The notes: generated from the sequence alone by a model not told the origin. 25,184 bases of DNA from Clostridia bacterium (GCA_900763885.1 CAAFLY010000307.1:1-25184); one strand, 5' to 3'. Shown: positions 6,473 through 14,533, counted from the first letter of the stretch. Translations and numbers: made by a program.

Positions 6473-8023
6473 TTACTTGGCAAAGTCCACCGCCCGGCTT
6501 TCGCGGATGATGTTGACCTTGATCTGTCCGGGATATTCCAGCTCCGCCTCGATCTTTTTCACGATGTCGCGCGCTACGAGCACCATCTGATCGTCGTTGA
6601 CCTGCTCGGGTTTGACCATGATCCGGATCTCTCTGCCCGCCTGGATCGCGAAGGATTTCTCCACGCAGTCGAATTCGTTGGCGATCTCCTCGAGCTTGGT
6701 GAGCCGTTTGATGTAGTTTTCGAGATTTTCACGGCGCGCGCCGGGTCTTGCCGCGGAAATGGCGTCCGCCGCCTGCACGATGATGGCGGTGACGGTCTGC
6801 GGCTCCACGTCTCCGTGATGTGCTTCGATGGCGTGGATGACCTCCTTCGATTCCTTGTACTTCCGGGCGATCTCTACGCCGAGCTGTACATGGGAGCCCT
6901 CGACCTCCTGGGTGAGCGCCTTGCCGATGTCGTGCAGGAGACCCGCGCGTTTGGCAAGCGTGCTGTCCACACCGATCTCGTCCGCGATCATGCCGGCAAG
7001 GAGCGATACCTCGATGGAATGCGCAAGGACGTTCTGGCCGTAGCTGGTGCGGAATTTCAGTCTGCCGAGGAGCTTGATCATTTCGGGATTGAAGCCGTGG
7101 ATGCCGGTCTCGAAGGTGGCGCGTTCGCCTGCCTGCTTGATCGTCTGCTCAACCTCGCGGCGTGCCTTTTCGACCATTTCCTCGATGCGGGTCGGGTGGA
7201 TTCTGCCGTCCTGGATCAGCTTTTCGAGGGCGATGCGGGCGATTTCGCGGCGCACCGGGTCAAAGCTCGACACCGTGATGGCCTCCGGCGTATCGTCGAT
7301 GATGAGATCCACGCCGGTGAGCGTTTCGATGGTGCGGATGTTTCTGCCCTCGCGGCCGATGATGCGCCCCTTCATTTCCTCACCGGGCAGCGGCACAACG
7401 GACACGGTGATCTCGGAGACATGATCGGCGGCGCAGCGCTGGATGGCAAGGGAGAGGATCTCCTTCGCCTTTTCGTCCGCGTCCTCCTTGAACTGCTCCT
7501 CCAATTCGACGAGCTTCATGGCCTGCTCATGCTTGACCTGTGTTTCAAGCGCGGCGACCAGCTTTTCGGTGGCCTCCTCCGCGGTCATGCCGGCGATGGT
7601 CTGGAGCTTTTCAAACTGCTCCGCCTTGATCCGTTCGATCTCCTCGTTCAGCTCTGTGGCTTCCTTCAGCTTGCCGGTCAGCTTTTCATCCTTCTTTTCG
7701 ATCGCCTCGGTCTTACGGTCGAGGATCTCTTCCTTCTGGGTGATGCGGCGTTCCTGGCGGGTGATCTCCGCGCGGCGATCCTTTACCTCCCGGTCAAATT
7801 CGTTCTTTGTGCGTAAGATTTCTTCCTTGGCTTCGATCAGGGCTTCCTTTTTCTTGGTTTCGGCGTTTTTGATGCCGTCCTCCAATATTTTCTTTGCCTG
7901 GAGCTCTGCAGATCCGATTTCGGTTTCCGCGACGCGCTTGCGATATGCGATACCGAGCGCGAAGCCTCCGCCGAGTCCGGCCAGAACCCCGACAATGACA
8001 GCGACTACTGTGATGGGATCCAT
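6473..8023 (-). CDS. rny: Ribonuclease Y
   Basis: A 516-residue membrane-anchored endoribonuclease that starts decay and processing of many mRNAs in Bacillota. The layout is complete: membrane helix at residues 4-26, a long Glu/Lys/Arg-rich coiled coil (about 30-190), a KH RNA-binding domain with IIGREGRNIR (221-230), and an HD metal-dependent nuclease domain with HDIG (364-367) and AHHGD (401-405). It ends in the family-typical AVDFAK. Length matches the usual 510-520. The ORF extends upstream, but the ATG at 8023 has AAGGAGG at ideal spacing and starts directly at the membrane helix. It has its own strong promoter (8303-8331), a leader of about 270 nt and its own terminator (6281-6330). Confidence in the identity is very high. 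Confidence 0.97.
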   Translation of the reverse strand: MDPITVVAVIVGVLAGLGGGFALGIAYRKRVAETEIGSAELQAKKILEDGIKNAETKKKEALIEAKEEILRTKNEFDREVKDRRAEITRQERRITQKEEILDRKTEAIEKKDEKLTGKLKEATELNEEIERIKAEQFEKLQTIAGMTAEEATEKLVAALETQVKHEQAMKLVELEEQFKEDADEKAKEILSLAIQRCAADHVSEITVSVVPLPGEEMKGRIIGREGRNIRTIETLTGVDLIIDDTPEAITVSSFDPVRREIARIALEKLIQDGRIHPTRIEEMVEKARREVEQTIKQAGERATFETGIHGFNPEMIKLLGRLKFRTSYGQNVLAHSIEVSLLAGMIADEIGVDSTLAKRAGLLHDIGKALTQEVEGSHVQLGVEIARKYKESKEVIHAIEAHHGDVEPQTVTAIIVQAADAISAARPGARRENLENYIKRLTKLEEIANEFDCVEKSFAIQAGREIRIMVKPEQVNDDQMVLVARDIVKKIEAELEYPGQIKVNIIRESRAVDFAK

Positions 8024-8245
8024 CTGGCACCTCCTTTTCTGTTTTTCCTTTTTTTGCTGCATGTTTTTTGTACACCTCGTTCCCCATAATGCGGGGGTTA
8101 TTCGACTTTTGAACGATGCCGACGGCGGATTTCCGGTATTTCTCCGACGCGGCGCGTCTGTGGCAGATCAACCGGCACTGCGGGAATGGTCCCTGTATCC
8201 GTCCGCGCGGCTGTGCTGTCCCACGGCACCGGATGCAGTTTCTAC

Positions 8246-8292
8246 ATGTGTGTATCCGCTCCCGCGCCCGGCGGCAGGGGATACGTACACAT
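8246..8292 (-). promoter_or_regulatory. 5'-end hairpin and mini-ORF in the rny leader
   Basis: At the predicted 5' end of the rny transcript, ATGTGT-AC-GTATCC (8292-8279) pairs with GGATACACACAT (8257-8246) as a 12-bp stem with a 2-nt bulge. The same segment encodes a 16-codon ORF (ATG at 8292) that ends TAG just after the stem. A role in mRNA stability or autoregulation is inference. The rest of 8024-8245 shows no gene. Confidence 0.4.
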
Positions 8293-8302
8293 AGTACAAT
8301 AT

Positions 8303-8331
8303 ATTATAGCTTTTTTGCCGTTCAAAGTCAA
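8303..8331 (-). promoter_or_regulatory. SigA promoter of rny
   Basis: On the - strand: -35 TTGACT (8331-8326), exactly 17 bp of spacer and -10 TATAAT (8308-8303). Only one base differs from consensus. The predicted start is near 8296. Confidence 0.85.
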
Positions 8332-8486
8332 GGTATTATACGAAAATAACGTACCCCGGCGCGGGATTTTTGCACCATTTTTGCGCTGTATCCGCTCGGA
8401 ACGGAGATGGCGGGGACCGCACGCCGTCGCGGGAGGTAAAAACTGGACGAAAACCGCGACAGGATCGGAAAAATCACCGCGATCCA

Positions 8487-8518
8487 TTGACAGGGGCGGC
8501 GGTACGTGATATAATCAC
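8487..8518 (+). promoter_or_regulatory. Full-consensus SigA promoter with overlapping inverted repeat
   Basis: TTGACA (8487-8492), a 17-bp spacer and TATAAT (8510-8515) match consensus at all 12 positions, and TGA gives an extended -10. The inverted repeat GTGAT-ATA-ATCAC (8506-8518) covers the -10, where a repressor could block it. The predicted start is near 8522. The 8332-8486 stretch between the divergent rny and TSUP promoters shows nothing recognisable. Confidence 0.85.
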
Positions 8519-8553
8519 CGCGTACTTATCACATATATAAGGAGTCACTTATA

Positions 8554-9318
8554 ATGAAAGTCTTTTTCATCTGTCTCGCCGTCGGATTTCTGGCGCAGCT
8601 CATCGACGGGACGCTCGGAATGGCGTATGGGGTGAGCTGTTCGACGTTTTTGCGTACGTTTGGGGTATCGTCTGCGGTATCCTCCGCCTGCACGCACGCT
8701 GCCGAGATCTTCACGACCCTCGCGTCCGGCGTCTCGCACCTGTCGATGAAGAACGTATCGCGCGCGCTCTTTATCCGACTGGCGATCCCGGGTGTGATCG
8801 GCGGCGTATTCGGGGCGTACATCCTCTCGTCCTTCGACGACCGGGTGATCGCACCGTTCATCAGCGCGTATCTGGTGGTGATGGGACTGGTGATTTTCCT
8901 GAAGATGTTCCGCAAAAAGAGCGCGGCGGCGGAGAAGAAGGTGGGCGCGTGGGTCTGTCCGCTTGCCTTCATCGGCGGGACGAGCGACGCGATGGGCGGC
9001 GGCGGATGGGGACCGGTCGTCACGTCCACGCTGCTTGCACGGGATCACGACGTCCACAAAACGATCGGCTCGGTGAACACGGCGGAGTTTTTCGTCACGC
9101 TGGCGGAGAGCATTACGTTCTTTGTCACGCTCGGCTCGCTGAAGGAGTATCTGCCCTCGGTGCTCGGACTGATCGTCGGGGGTGTGATCGCGGCACCGTT
9201 TGCGGCGCTTCTCTGTCGGAAGATCCCGGTGCGTCCGCTGCTGGGAATCGTGGGGTTGACGATCATGGGGATCAACGGCTGGAAACTCGTACAGGCGATT
9301 TCCGCGCTGGTGGGGTGA
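8554..9318 (+). CDS. TSUP (TauE/SafE) family transporter
   Basis: A 254-residue integral membrane protein with about eight predicted membrane segments, matching the TauE/SafE (TSUP) family that moves small organosulfur or other organic anions such as sulfite, sulfoacetate or related acids. Two similar halves are visible, as is usual: an N-terminal half with AQLIDGTLGMAYGVSCSTFL (14-33), and a second half with IGGTSDAMGGGGWGPVVTSTLL (139-160), each carrying a Gly-rich helix. KTIGSVNTAEFFVTLAES is also family-typical. The substrate cannot be told from sequence. AAGGAG lies 9 bases before the ATG. The consensus promoter at 8487-8515 implies high unregulated expression unless the overlapping palindrome is bound. 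No terminator is visible before the SGNH gene, so read-through is possible. Confidence 0.9.
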   Translation: MKVFFICLAVGFLAQLIDGTLGMAYGVSCSTFLRTFGVSSAVSSACTHAAEIFTTLASGVSHLSMKNVSRALFIRLAIPGVIGGVFGAYILSSFDDRVIAPFISAYLVVMGLVIFLKMFRKKSAAAEKKVGAWVCPLAFIGGTSDAMGGGGWGPVVTSTLLARDHDVHKTIGSVNTAEFFVTLAESITFFVTLGSLKEYLPSVLGLIVGGVIAAPFAALLCRKIPVRPLLGIVGLTIMGINGWKLVQAISALVG

Positions 9319-9348
9319 TATTTTTTCGAAAAAATGGCCGCCCTCCCC

Positions 9349-9377
9349 TTGTATTTGCGCGAGAATTCTGGTATACT
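9349..9377 (+). promoter_or_regulatory. Promoter of the SGNH hydrolase gene
   Basis: TTGTAT (9349-9354), a 17-bp spacer and TATACT (9372-9377), with TGG immediately before as an extended -10, the same -10 form as in the glycosyltransferase promoter. An AT palindrome (TTTTTTCGAAAAAA) lies just upstream near 9321-9334. Confidence 0.65.
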
Positions 9378-9411
9378 GTCCGCAAATCTACCGATTATGG
9401 AGGAAACACAA

Positions 9412-10215
9412 ATGGATATGCGACGTTACTACGCGAATCCGGGAGAGATGCCGCTCGACTGCATCAAGCCGGACGGAGGCTTCACGGCGATTTTCCGCAC
9501 GATCGCCTGCATTGGGGACAGTCTGTCCTCGGGCGAATTTGAGTCGCTCACGGAGGATGGGCAGCGCGGCTACCACGATCTGTTCGAATATTCGTGGGGG
9601 CAGTACATCGCGCGTGCCGCCGGATGCAAGGTATACAATTTCTCGCGCGGGGGAATGACGGCAAGCGAATACTGCAACAGCTTTGCGGCGTCGATGGATT
9701 TCTGGAACCCGGCATACGCGAGCCAGGCGTACATTGTGGCACTGGGCGTGAACGATCTGATGGGGCAGAATCAGCCGCTCGGCACGACCGCGGACATCTG
9801 CGCGCAGGACTGCGAGAAGAACGCCAAGACCTTTGCGGGCTATTACGGCAAGATCCTGCAGAAATACCGCGCCATCGAGGAAAAATCACGACTGTTTCTC
9901 ATGACGATGCCGCGCGACGCAGGCGATACACCGGAGCAGGACGCGAAAAAAGCCGCACACGCCGCGCTTCTCCACGAATTTGCACGTATTTTCCCGTTCA
10001 CCTATGTGATCGATCTCTACCGCGACGCGCCTGTCTATGACGAGCTGTTCCACAAAAACTTCTTCCTCAGCGGTCACCTGAATCCTGCTGGCTATCTCTT
10101 CACCGCCGAGATCGTCATGACCTACATCGACTACATCATCCGCAACCATCCCGACGACTTCACGCAGGTCGGCTTCATCGGCACCGGCTATCACAACTGC
10201 TCGGCAAAGTGGTGA
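9412..10215 (+). CDS. SGNH/GDSL-family hydrolase
   Basis: A 267-residue protein of the SGNH superfamily, which hydrolyses esters of lipids, acetylated sugars and other acyl groups. Block I is IGDSLSSG with nucleophile Ser37. Gly/Asn of blocks II and III are seen in NFSRGG and GVND (112-115). The C-terminal block is GHLNPAGY with His222. The canonical Asp three residues before the His is Leu219, so the enzyme would rely on a Ser-His pair or a displaced acid. No signal peptide is present, so it is cytosolic. An in-frame start at 9334 exists, but GGAGG at the right distance supports ATG 9412. The extended -10 promoter (9372) and terminator (10236-10286) bracket it. Given the neighbours, a sugar de-O-acylase is plausible but unproven. 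Confidence 0.87.
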   Translation: MDMRRYYANPGEMPLDCIKPDGGFTAIFRTIACIGDSLSSGEFESLTEDGQRGYHDLFEYSWGQYIARAAGCKVYNFSRGGMTASEYCNSFAASMDFWNPAYASQAYIVALGVNDLMGQNQPLGTTADICAQDCEKNAKTFAGYYGKILQKYRAIEEKSRLFLMTMPRDAGDTPEQDAKKAAHAALLHEFARIFPFTYVIDLYRDAPVYDELFHKNFFLSGHLNPAGYLFTAEIVMTYIDYIIRNHPDDFTQVGFIGTGYHNCSAKW

Positions 10216-10235
10216 GGGAAACGGAACAACAAATA

Positions 10236-10286
10236 AACGGGGAGAGCTTCTGTCCCTTAGGATGGAGGCGCTTCCCGTTATTTTTC
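10236..10286. terminator. Terminator between convergent SGNH and GH20 genes
   Basis: AACGGGGAGAGC (10236-10247) pairs with GCGCTTCCCGTT (10268-10279) with one wobble and one mismatch, then ATTTTTC follows on the + strand. On the - strand the stem is followed by TATTTGTT, so it may also end the glycosidase operon. Confidence 0.75.
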
Positions 10287-10301
10287 TATTCCGTTGGTAC
10301 A

Positions 10302-10358
10302 GCAGGCGATCTCACGGGCAGACACAATCTCTACTCGGTCATCTGTCCGTGATCCTGC
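10302..10358 (-). other. Long hairpin directly after the GH20 stop codon, without a T-run
   Basis: TCACGGGCAGA (10312-10322) pairs with TCTGTCCGTGA (10342-10352) with a single G-U. Outer GCAGG (10302-10306) pairs with CCTGC (10354-10358). The loop is 19 nt. No T-run follows, so it is more likely a 3'-end stability or processing hairpin than a terminator. Confidence 0.5.
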
Positions 10359-12266
10359 TTAATAGCCGAGAAATTCCGCGGTGATGCAGCCTGCCCAGGG
10401 ACCGAATCGTCCCACTTTGCCGGTTCCGCCGTGATAGGGGAGGTACCACCATTCCCGCTCGACGGTATAGGGCAGCTTTTCCTTTTCCATTTCGGCGATG
10501 GTGTCGAGCTTTCCCTCCGCGAACGCGTGCATCCGGCGGGCGGCGGTCTCCATGCGGCGGATCTGCGCACCGATGCGGATATCGAGAACATCGAAGCCCT
10601 GCGGGTGGTTGTTTGCCATCCAGAGGTCGTACCAGCTGTCGGCAAACCGGCGCAGCTCCACGATCAGCCGATCCGCGAGAGCCGCCATTTCGAACGCCGC
10701 CGCACGATCGCCGTCACGCACGATCCCGGGCGCCTTTTCCCGCCAGGCACATTTATCGCGCAGGACGGCGGCAAGGATCGCGTAATGCTCCGCCATCGGC
10801 TTCAGCTCCCCCGTCGTTTTCGCGGCAAGGGCGGCAAATTCGTCCGCGACATCGGCATAATGGGCGGCAAGCGGAACGCCCTCCAGATCCTTCTCAAAGA
10901 CCAGGGTCAGCGGATCCTCATAGAGGAGCATGAACGACGGATTCGGGGCGAGGGTGGCGTTTTTGATCGCGTCTGGGACCATATCGAACCGGGACTGATC
11001 ATAGAACAGAGCTGCATCGACGCCAAAGAGCGCGGCAAACCGTTTGTTGAGCGTATCCGGGTCGTATTCGCCGCGGTAATCGAATTCCGCGTACAGAGCA
11101 AGTCCGTAATACAGGGACGGCAGGCTGTTTTCCACACCGTCGTCGCCCCACGCGGTCACGAACACCTCTTCCACCCCGGCGTCCCGGCTGGCGCGCAGAC
11201 CCGGTACGGAGGTAGAGACCATGTATTCGTAATTGACCGCCGGAGACTGCCAGTTCCACATACCGCCCGCGAACAGAAGCGGCGCGCCGGTTTCCCTGTG
11301 TCTGTCGATCACGCCGCGATAGAAATCGTAGCTCTGGTGGTAGTAGTCCCAATAGACAAGCTCCACGTCGTCCGGGATCCGCGCCTTCACCTCATCGGAG
11401 AGCACGCAGTCCGGGTCGTAATCGTGCGTCGGAGAGCAGAGGGCGAAATACATATCGCTCCAGATCATGGGCTTGAGTCCCAGCTCGTTCGTGATCTCGC
11501 GCACCTTTGCCATATGCTCCGTGAAAATATCGATCTGCGGACGCGCGCCGTGCTTTGCGCGGTACGCGCCTGTGCCGAGAGAACCGGCCTCATCCATGCC
11601 GATGTGGATCCGTTTGGAGCGGTATGGCTCGCTCGCGTCGCGGATGATCTGGCGGAGATACCGGTAGGTCGCCTCTTCCCCGACAAGCAGCACATCCCCC
11701 GTATCGGAGATCGGCGCCATATTGCGGAACCAGCGCAGGATCATCCCGTGGTGGCCGAGCGTCTGGATACACGGCATCATCTCAATCCCGAACGCGTAGG
11801 CATAATCGTCCATGCGCCGGATGTCCGCCTTGGTGTATCCGCCGCGCATATAGCCGAAATACGGGTATCCCTCGACCTCGTAGGTATCCTCCGTGTAGAG
11901 CATGAGAAGATCCATGCCGAGCAGTGCCATATACCGGATCAGCCGCATGACGGTCTCCGGCTTTTCCACGGCGTTCCGGGAAGCATCGAGCATGAAGCCA
12001 TTTGTCCGGAACGTCGCTTTTTCCTCGATGTGACAGCCGACGCCTTCGCGCGCGATATGGGACAGTGCCCGGAAAATCTCGACCTTTTTGGAATAGACGA
12101 TCCTGCCGCCGGACGGTGTGAGCTCCGCGATCAGTTTTTCGCCCTGCCGCACGGACACCGGAATGCCGTCGGAGGACAGTGTGAGGGGCAGGATCGCCGC
12201 GGCCTCTTGGATACCGCAGGTCAGCTCTGCCGGAACGCCAGTGAGATGAAGGGAAAGTGTTTGCAT
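10359..12266 (-). CDS. GcnA-like family 20 beta-N-acetylhexosaminidase
   Basis: A 635-residue enzyme expected to remove terminal GlcNAc/GalNAc from oligosaccharides. An N-terminal alpha/beta domain (about 1-85) precedes the TIM barrel. The barrel has GFMLDASRN (90-98), MDLLMLYTEDTYE (118-130), the start of the active site at CIQTLGHHG, and the GH20 catalytic Asp-Glu pair in HIGMDEAGSLG (Asp225/Glu226). A helical C-terminal region (about 430-600) follows. Length and layout match the GcnA type of streptococci and Clostridia rather than secreted GH20 enzymes, and no signal peptide is present, so it should act on imported oligosaccharides. GAGG lies 7 bases before the ATG at 12266. It is the last gene of the fucosidase operon, separated from the phosphoesterase by 73 nt that contain a palindromic element. 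Confidence 0.88.
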   Translation of the reverse strand: MQTLSLHLTGVPAELTCGIQEAAAILPLTLSSDGIPVSVRQGEKLIAELTPSGGRIVYSKKVEIFRALSHIAREGVGCHIEEKATFRTNGFMLDASRNAVEKPETVMRLIRYMALLGMDLLMLYTEDTYEVEGYPYFGYMRGGYTKADIRRMDDYAYAFGIEMMPCIQTLGHHGMILRWFRNMAPISDTGDVLLVGEEATYRYLRQIIRDASEPYRSKRIHIGMDEAGSLGTGAYRAKHGARPQIDIFTEHMAKVREITNELGLKPMIWSDMYFALCSPTHDYDPDCVLSDEVKARIPDDVELVYWDYYHQSYDFYRGVIDRHRETGAPLLFAGGMWNWQSPAVNYEYMVSTSVPGLRASRDAGVEEVFVTAWGDDGVENSLPSLYYGLALYAEFDYRGEYDPDTLNKRFAALFGVDAALFYDQSRFDMVPDAIKNATLAPNPSFMLLYEDPLTLVFEKDLEGVPLAAHYADVADEFAALAAKTTGELKPMAEHYAILAAVLRDKCAWREKAPGIVRDGDRAAAFEMAALADRLIVELRRFADSWYDLWMANNHPQGFDVLDIRIGAQIRRMETAARRMHAFAEGKLDTIAEMEKEKLPYTVEREWWYLPYHGGTGKVGRFGPWAGCITAEFLGY

Positions 12267-12297
12267 GGAATGCCTCGCTTATGTGAGATATAAAGAT

Positions 12298-12343
12298 TTA
12301 AGGACGCGCGGAATCAAGCAAGCTGAAAGCAGCGTTTCCTTAA
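12298..12343. repeat. 46-bp hairpin-less copy (B) of the dispersed element
   Basis: The ends are TTAAGGACGCGC and GCGTTTCCTTAA, an imperfect inverted repeat. The left half matches the start of unit C (GCTGAATCAA against GCGGAATCAA). The right half CAAGCTGAAAGCAGCGTTTCCTTA matches unit C at 16409-16432 in 19 of 24 positions. The roughly 46-bp central hairpin of unit C is absent. The element begins within the TAA stop codon of the phosphoesterase and fills most of the intercistronic gap. Confidence 0.7.
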
Positions 12344-13164
12344 TCGATGAAAATATGCCGCGCCGTGCCGATGCCGGTGACGTATTGCGGCAGACGGGAC
12401 GCGACCGTGCCGTCGTAATCGTGATGAAGATGGCCGGCGAAGATCGCGTGGATCTGCGGGCAGGCTTCGATATAGCGGATCGCCTCCCACGTCTCCTCGT
12501 CCGCCTTTTGCTGTCGGTAGCGGTACTCGTCATAGGTCCGCATCAGCTCCTCCGGCGTGCCGGTCAGATACGCGCAGGGATTGCGGGTCATCGCCAGACG
12601 GTACAGCTCCGGCTCGTGCAGCGGATTGTGCATATAGAGGATCGCGGGCAGACCGTCGGCAAGCTCCGCCTTCAGCGCGTCCAGCTGTTCTTTTTCGAAC
12701 CGATAGTAGCCGTTGTCGATCCCGATGCATTTTACGCCGCCCAGCACACGGGAGGCAAATCGGATATTCTCCGGGAACGCCGCCTGCACCTTGGCTAGAC
12801 TCTGGTTCCGATACGCCGCGTCCTCGAACGCTTCGCCGACGTACAGGCTGAACTCGTGATTCCCGGCGACAAACAGCACGTCGTTTTCGGCCATGAACCG
12901 GCGTGCCGCATCGAGATTTGCCGCCGACACAAAGTCGATGAGATCCCCGGTATGGAGGATCGGGATCCCCGCTTCCCTCGCGTAGGCGCATGCCGCGGCC
13001 AGATCCTCCGCGTTGTGCGGGAAGCAGGGGGTACGCGCGGCGGCGAGATCGATCTTGCGCCGGTCGTCCCGCTCGTCGGCGTAGGTCAGATGCGTGTCGC
13101 TGATGTGCAGAAGGGATACGGGGGCGGGCAGGCCGATGTGGAGCCTGGTTTCTATGATTTTCAT
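12340..13164 (-). CDS. Calcineurin-like metallophosphoesterase
   Basis: A 274-residue two-metal phosphoesterase with every motif of the superfamily: SDTH (Asp23, His25), TGDLID (Asp74), GNHE (Asn102, His103), MHNP (His179) and GHLHHD (His245, His247). These bind the metal pair that hydrolyses phosphomonoesters or phosphodiesters. No signal peptide is present, so it is cytosolic. Its ATG at 13164 overlaps the fucosidase stop codon as ATGA, with AAGGAG inside the fucosidase end, so translation is coupled. Such coupling to two glycosidases suggests a phosphorylated sugar or glycan phosphate as substrate. That is inference, since the superfamily has very broad specificity (also nucleotides and nucleic acids). 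The stop codon lies inside the palindromic element at 12298-12343. Confidence 0.88.
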   Translation of the reverse strand: MKIIETRLHIGLPAPVSLLHISDTHLTYADERDDRRKIDLAAARTPCFPHNAEDLAAACAYAREAGIPILHTGDLIDFVSAANLDAARRFMAENDVLFVAGNHEFSLYVGEAFEDAAYRNQSLAKVQAAFPENIRFASRVLGGVKCIGIDNGYYRFEKEQLDALKAELADGLPAILYMHNPLHEPELYRLAMTRNPCAYLTGTPEELMRTYDEYRYRQQKADEETWEAIRYIEACPQIHAIFAGHLHHDYDGTVASRLPQYVTGIGTARHIFID

Positions 13165-14462
13165 GTGTTTGTCTCCTTATCGAGATCGAGCCGGATCACG
13201 TAGAGCTCCTTCGTCTGCACCGCGGATGGGTCGATCGGCGGGAAGCACAGTTCCGTTCTGCCGTTCTTCTCCCGCACCGGAATCGGGATCTCCTCGTTGC
13301 CGAGCAGCCGCGCGGTCCGTTTTTCGCTGTACGGGACCTTGTCGAGCACGCGTCTGCCGAACGGGAATCGGTCCAGGATGGCGTAGAGGTGACCGTCCCG
13401 CTTCGTGTACCACACCCCCGGCTCCCCCTCGCGGTCGTATACCTCGCTGTCGTAGATCGCCTCGCCGTTTACCGCGAGCCAATCGCCCATCTGCCGCAGC
13501 CGTTCCTCCATGATCACCGGGATCGTGCCGTCCGCCGCGGGGCCGATGTTCAGTAAGAAATTGCCGCCCCTGGAGACGAGATCGCAGAGGGTTGTGAGCA
13601 GCTCCTTTGCCGTCATATAGTCGTCCACGCCCTCGACGCGATTCAACCCGAACGATTTGCCGATCCCTCTGCACTCCTCAAACGGACGCGTGTGGTCCTC
13701 AATCTGCACGCCGCCGCCGACCTCGCCGTATTCCGTGGTGTAATTGCCGCCGAGTCTGCCGCGCGTTTCCTTTCCCCAGCGGTCATTGACGACAATGGTG
13801 TCGCGGACGGACGATTCGTTGAAGAGCCACTGCAAAAATTCCGTGGCATGCCAGGTCGCGGACGGATGCTCCCACTCGCCGTCGGTGAAGAGCGTGTACG
13901 GTCTGTAGTTCTCCATCAGCTCCCTGAGCATCGGAATGAGGTGCTCCGTCGCGTAGGTCTCGGGATTTTCAAGATACAGCGGGTGGAACCACTCGTAGAC
14001 GGAGTGGTATACGCCGAACCGCACACCCGTCCCCTCCATCGCCTCCCTCAGCTCCGCCAAAAAATCCCGGTGCGGACCGACATCGACGGAGTTCCAGTTG
14101 TAGGCGTACTTTGACTTGTAGAGGCAGAAGCCGTCGTGGTGCTTGGAGACAAAATTGATGTATTTCGCGCCGCTTTTCCGGAACAGCTCTGCCCACTGTG
14201 CCGCGTCAAACAGTTCCGCGGTGAATCGGGAGACAAAATCCTCGTAGCGAAAGCCCTTGCCGTACACTCGATCGTGAAACGCGCGCGCCGGATGGTGCTC
14301 GTCCCGGAGCTGCTGCATATACCACTCCGCATACTGTCCGCGTGCCGTATACGCCGGAACGGAATACAGCCCCCAATGGATGAAAATGCCGAATTTCGCC
14401 TTGCCGAACCACGCGGGGACCGGGCGGCTGTTCAGGGATTGCCAGTTGTTCTCGTAATACAT
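13161..14462 (-). CDS. GH29 alpha-L-fucosidase
   Basis: A 433-residue retaining alpha-L-fucosidase of family GH29, which releases fucose from fucosylated glycans. Visible family features are WFGKAKFGIFIHWG (18-31), KHHDGF (107-112), RFGVYHS (148-154), the nucleophile Asp194 in LFTDGEWE, and NFLLNIGPAADG (301-312). Length is typical of the catalytic domain plus a short beta domain. No signal peptide is present, so it works on imported substrate, unlike the secreted forms common in Bacteroidetes. AGGAGG lies ideally before the ATG at 14462. It is the first gene of the operon and couples by ATGA overlap to the phosphoesterase. A strong terminator-like hairpin lies 29-71 bases upstream of the start, with no room for a promoter between, which hints at attenuation control. 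Confidence 0.93.
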   Translation of the reverse strand: MYYENNWQSLNSRPVPAWFGKAKFGIFIHWGLYSVPAYTARGQYAEWYMQQLRDEHHPARAFHDRVYGKGFRYEDFVSRFTAELFDAAQWAELFRKSGAKYINFVSKHHDGFCLYKSKYAYNWNSVDVGPHRDFLAELREAMEGTGVRFGVYHSVYEWFHPLYLENPETYATEHLIPMLRELMENYRPYTLFTDGEWEHPSATWHATEFLQWLFNESSVRDTIVVNDRWGKETRGRLGGNYTTEYGEVGGGVQIEDHTRPFEECRGIGKSFGLNRVEGVDDYMTAKELLTTLCDLVSRGGNFLLNIGPAADGTIPVIMEERLRQMGDWLAVNGEAIYDSEVYDREGEPGVWYTKRDGHLYAILDRFPFGRRVLDKVPYSEKRTARLLGNEEIPIPVREKNGRTELCFPPIDPSAVQTKELYVIRLDLDKETNT

Positions 14463-14480
14463 AGTCGTCCTCCTTTACCG

Positions 14481-14533
14481 GAAAGAGAAAAGGAGCCGCG
14501 CATACAGAGGGGGTTCGGATATGCACGACTCCT
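14481..14533 (-). terminator. Terminator/attenuator between the LytM gene and the fucosidase operon
   Basis: On the - strand AGGAGTCGTGCATA (14533-14520) pairs with TATGCGCGGCTCCT (14504-14491) over 14 bp with two G-U wobbles and a 15-nt loop. TTTCTCTTTC follows. It ends only about 19 bases before the fucosidase start codon. The only -10-like sequence nearby is TATAAG (14537-14532), which overlaps the hairpin and has no -35. Confidence 0.7.

Noticed and set aside
6413..7816. A 467-codon + strand frame opposite rny
   Set aside because: Antisense to the complete RNase Y gene, no start signal.
10431..12293. A 620-codon + strand frame opposite the GH20 gene
   Set aside because: Antisense shadow; the GH20 catalytic motif and operon structure support the - strand.
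12298..12343. The 46-bp palindrome considered as an attachment site or integron attC
   Set aside because: No integrase or cassette nearby, and its halves match the 16339 units, so it is better explained as a member of that repeat family.
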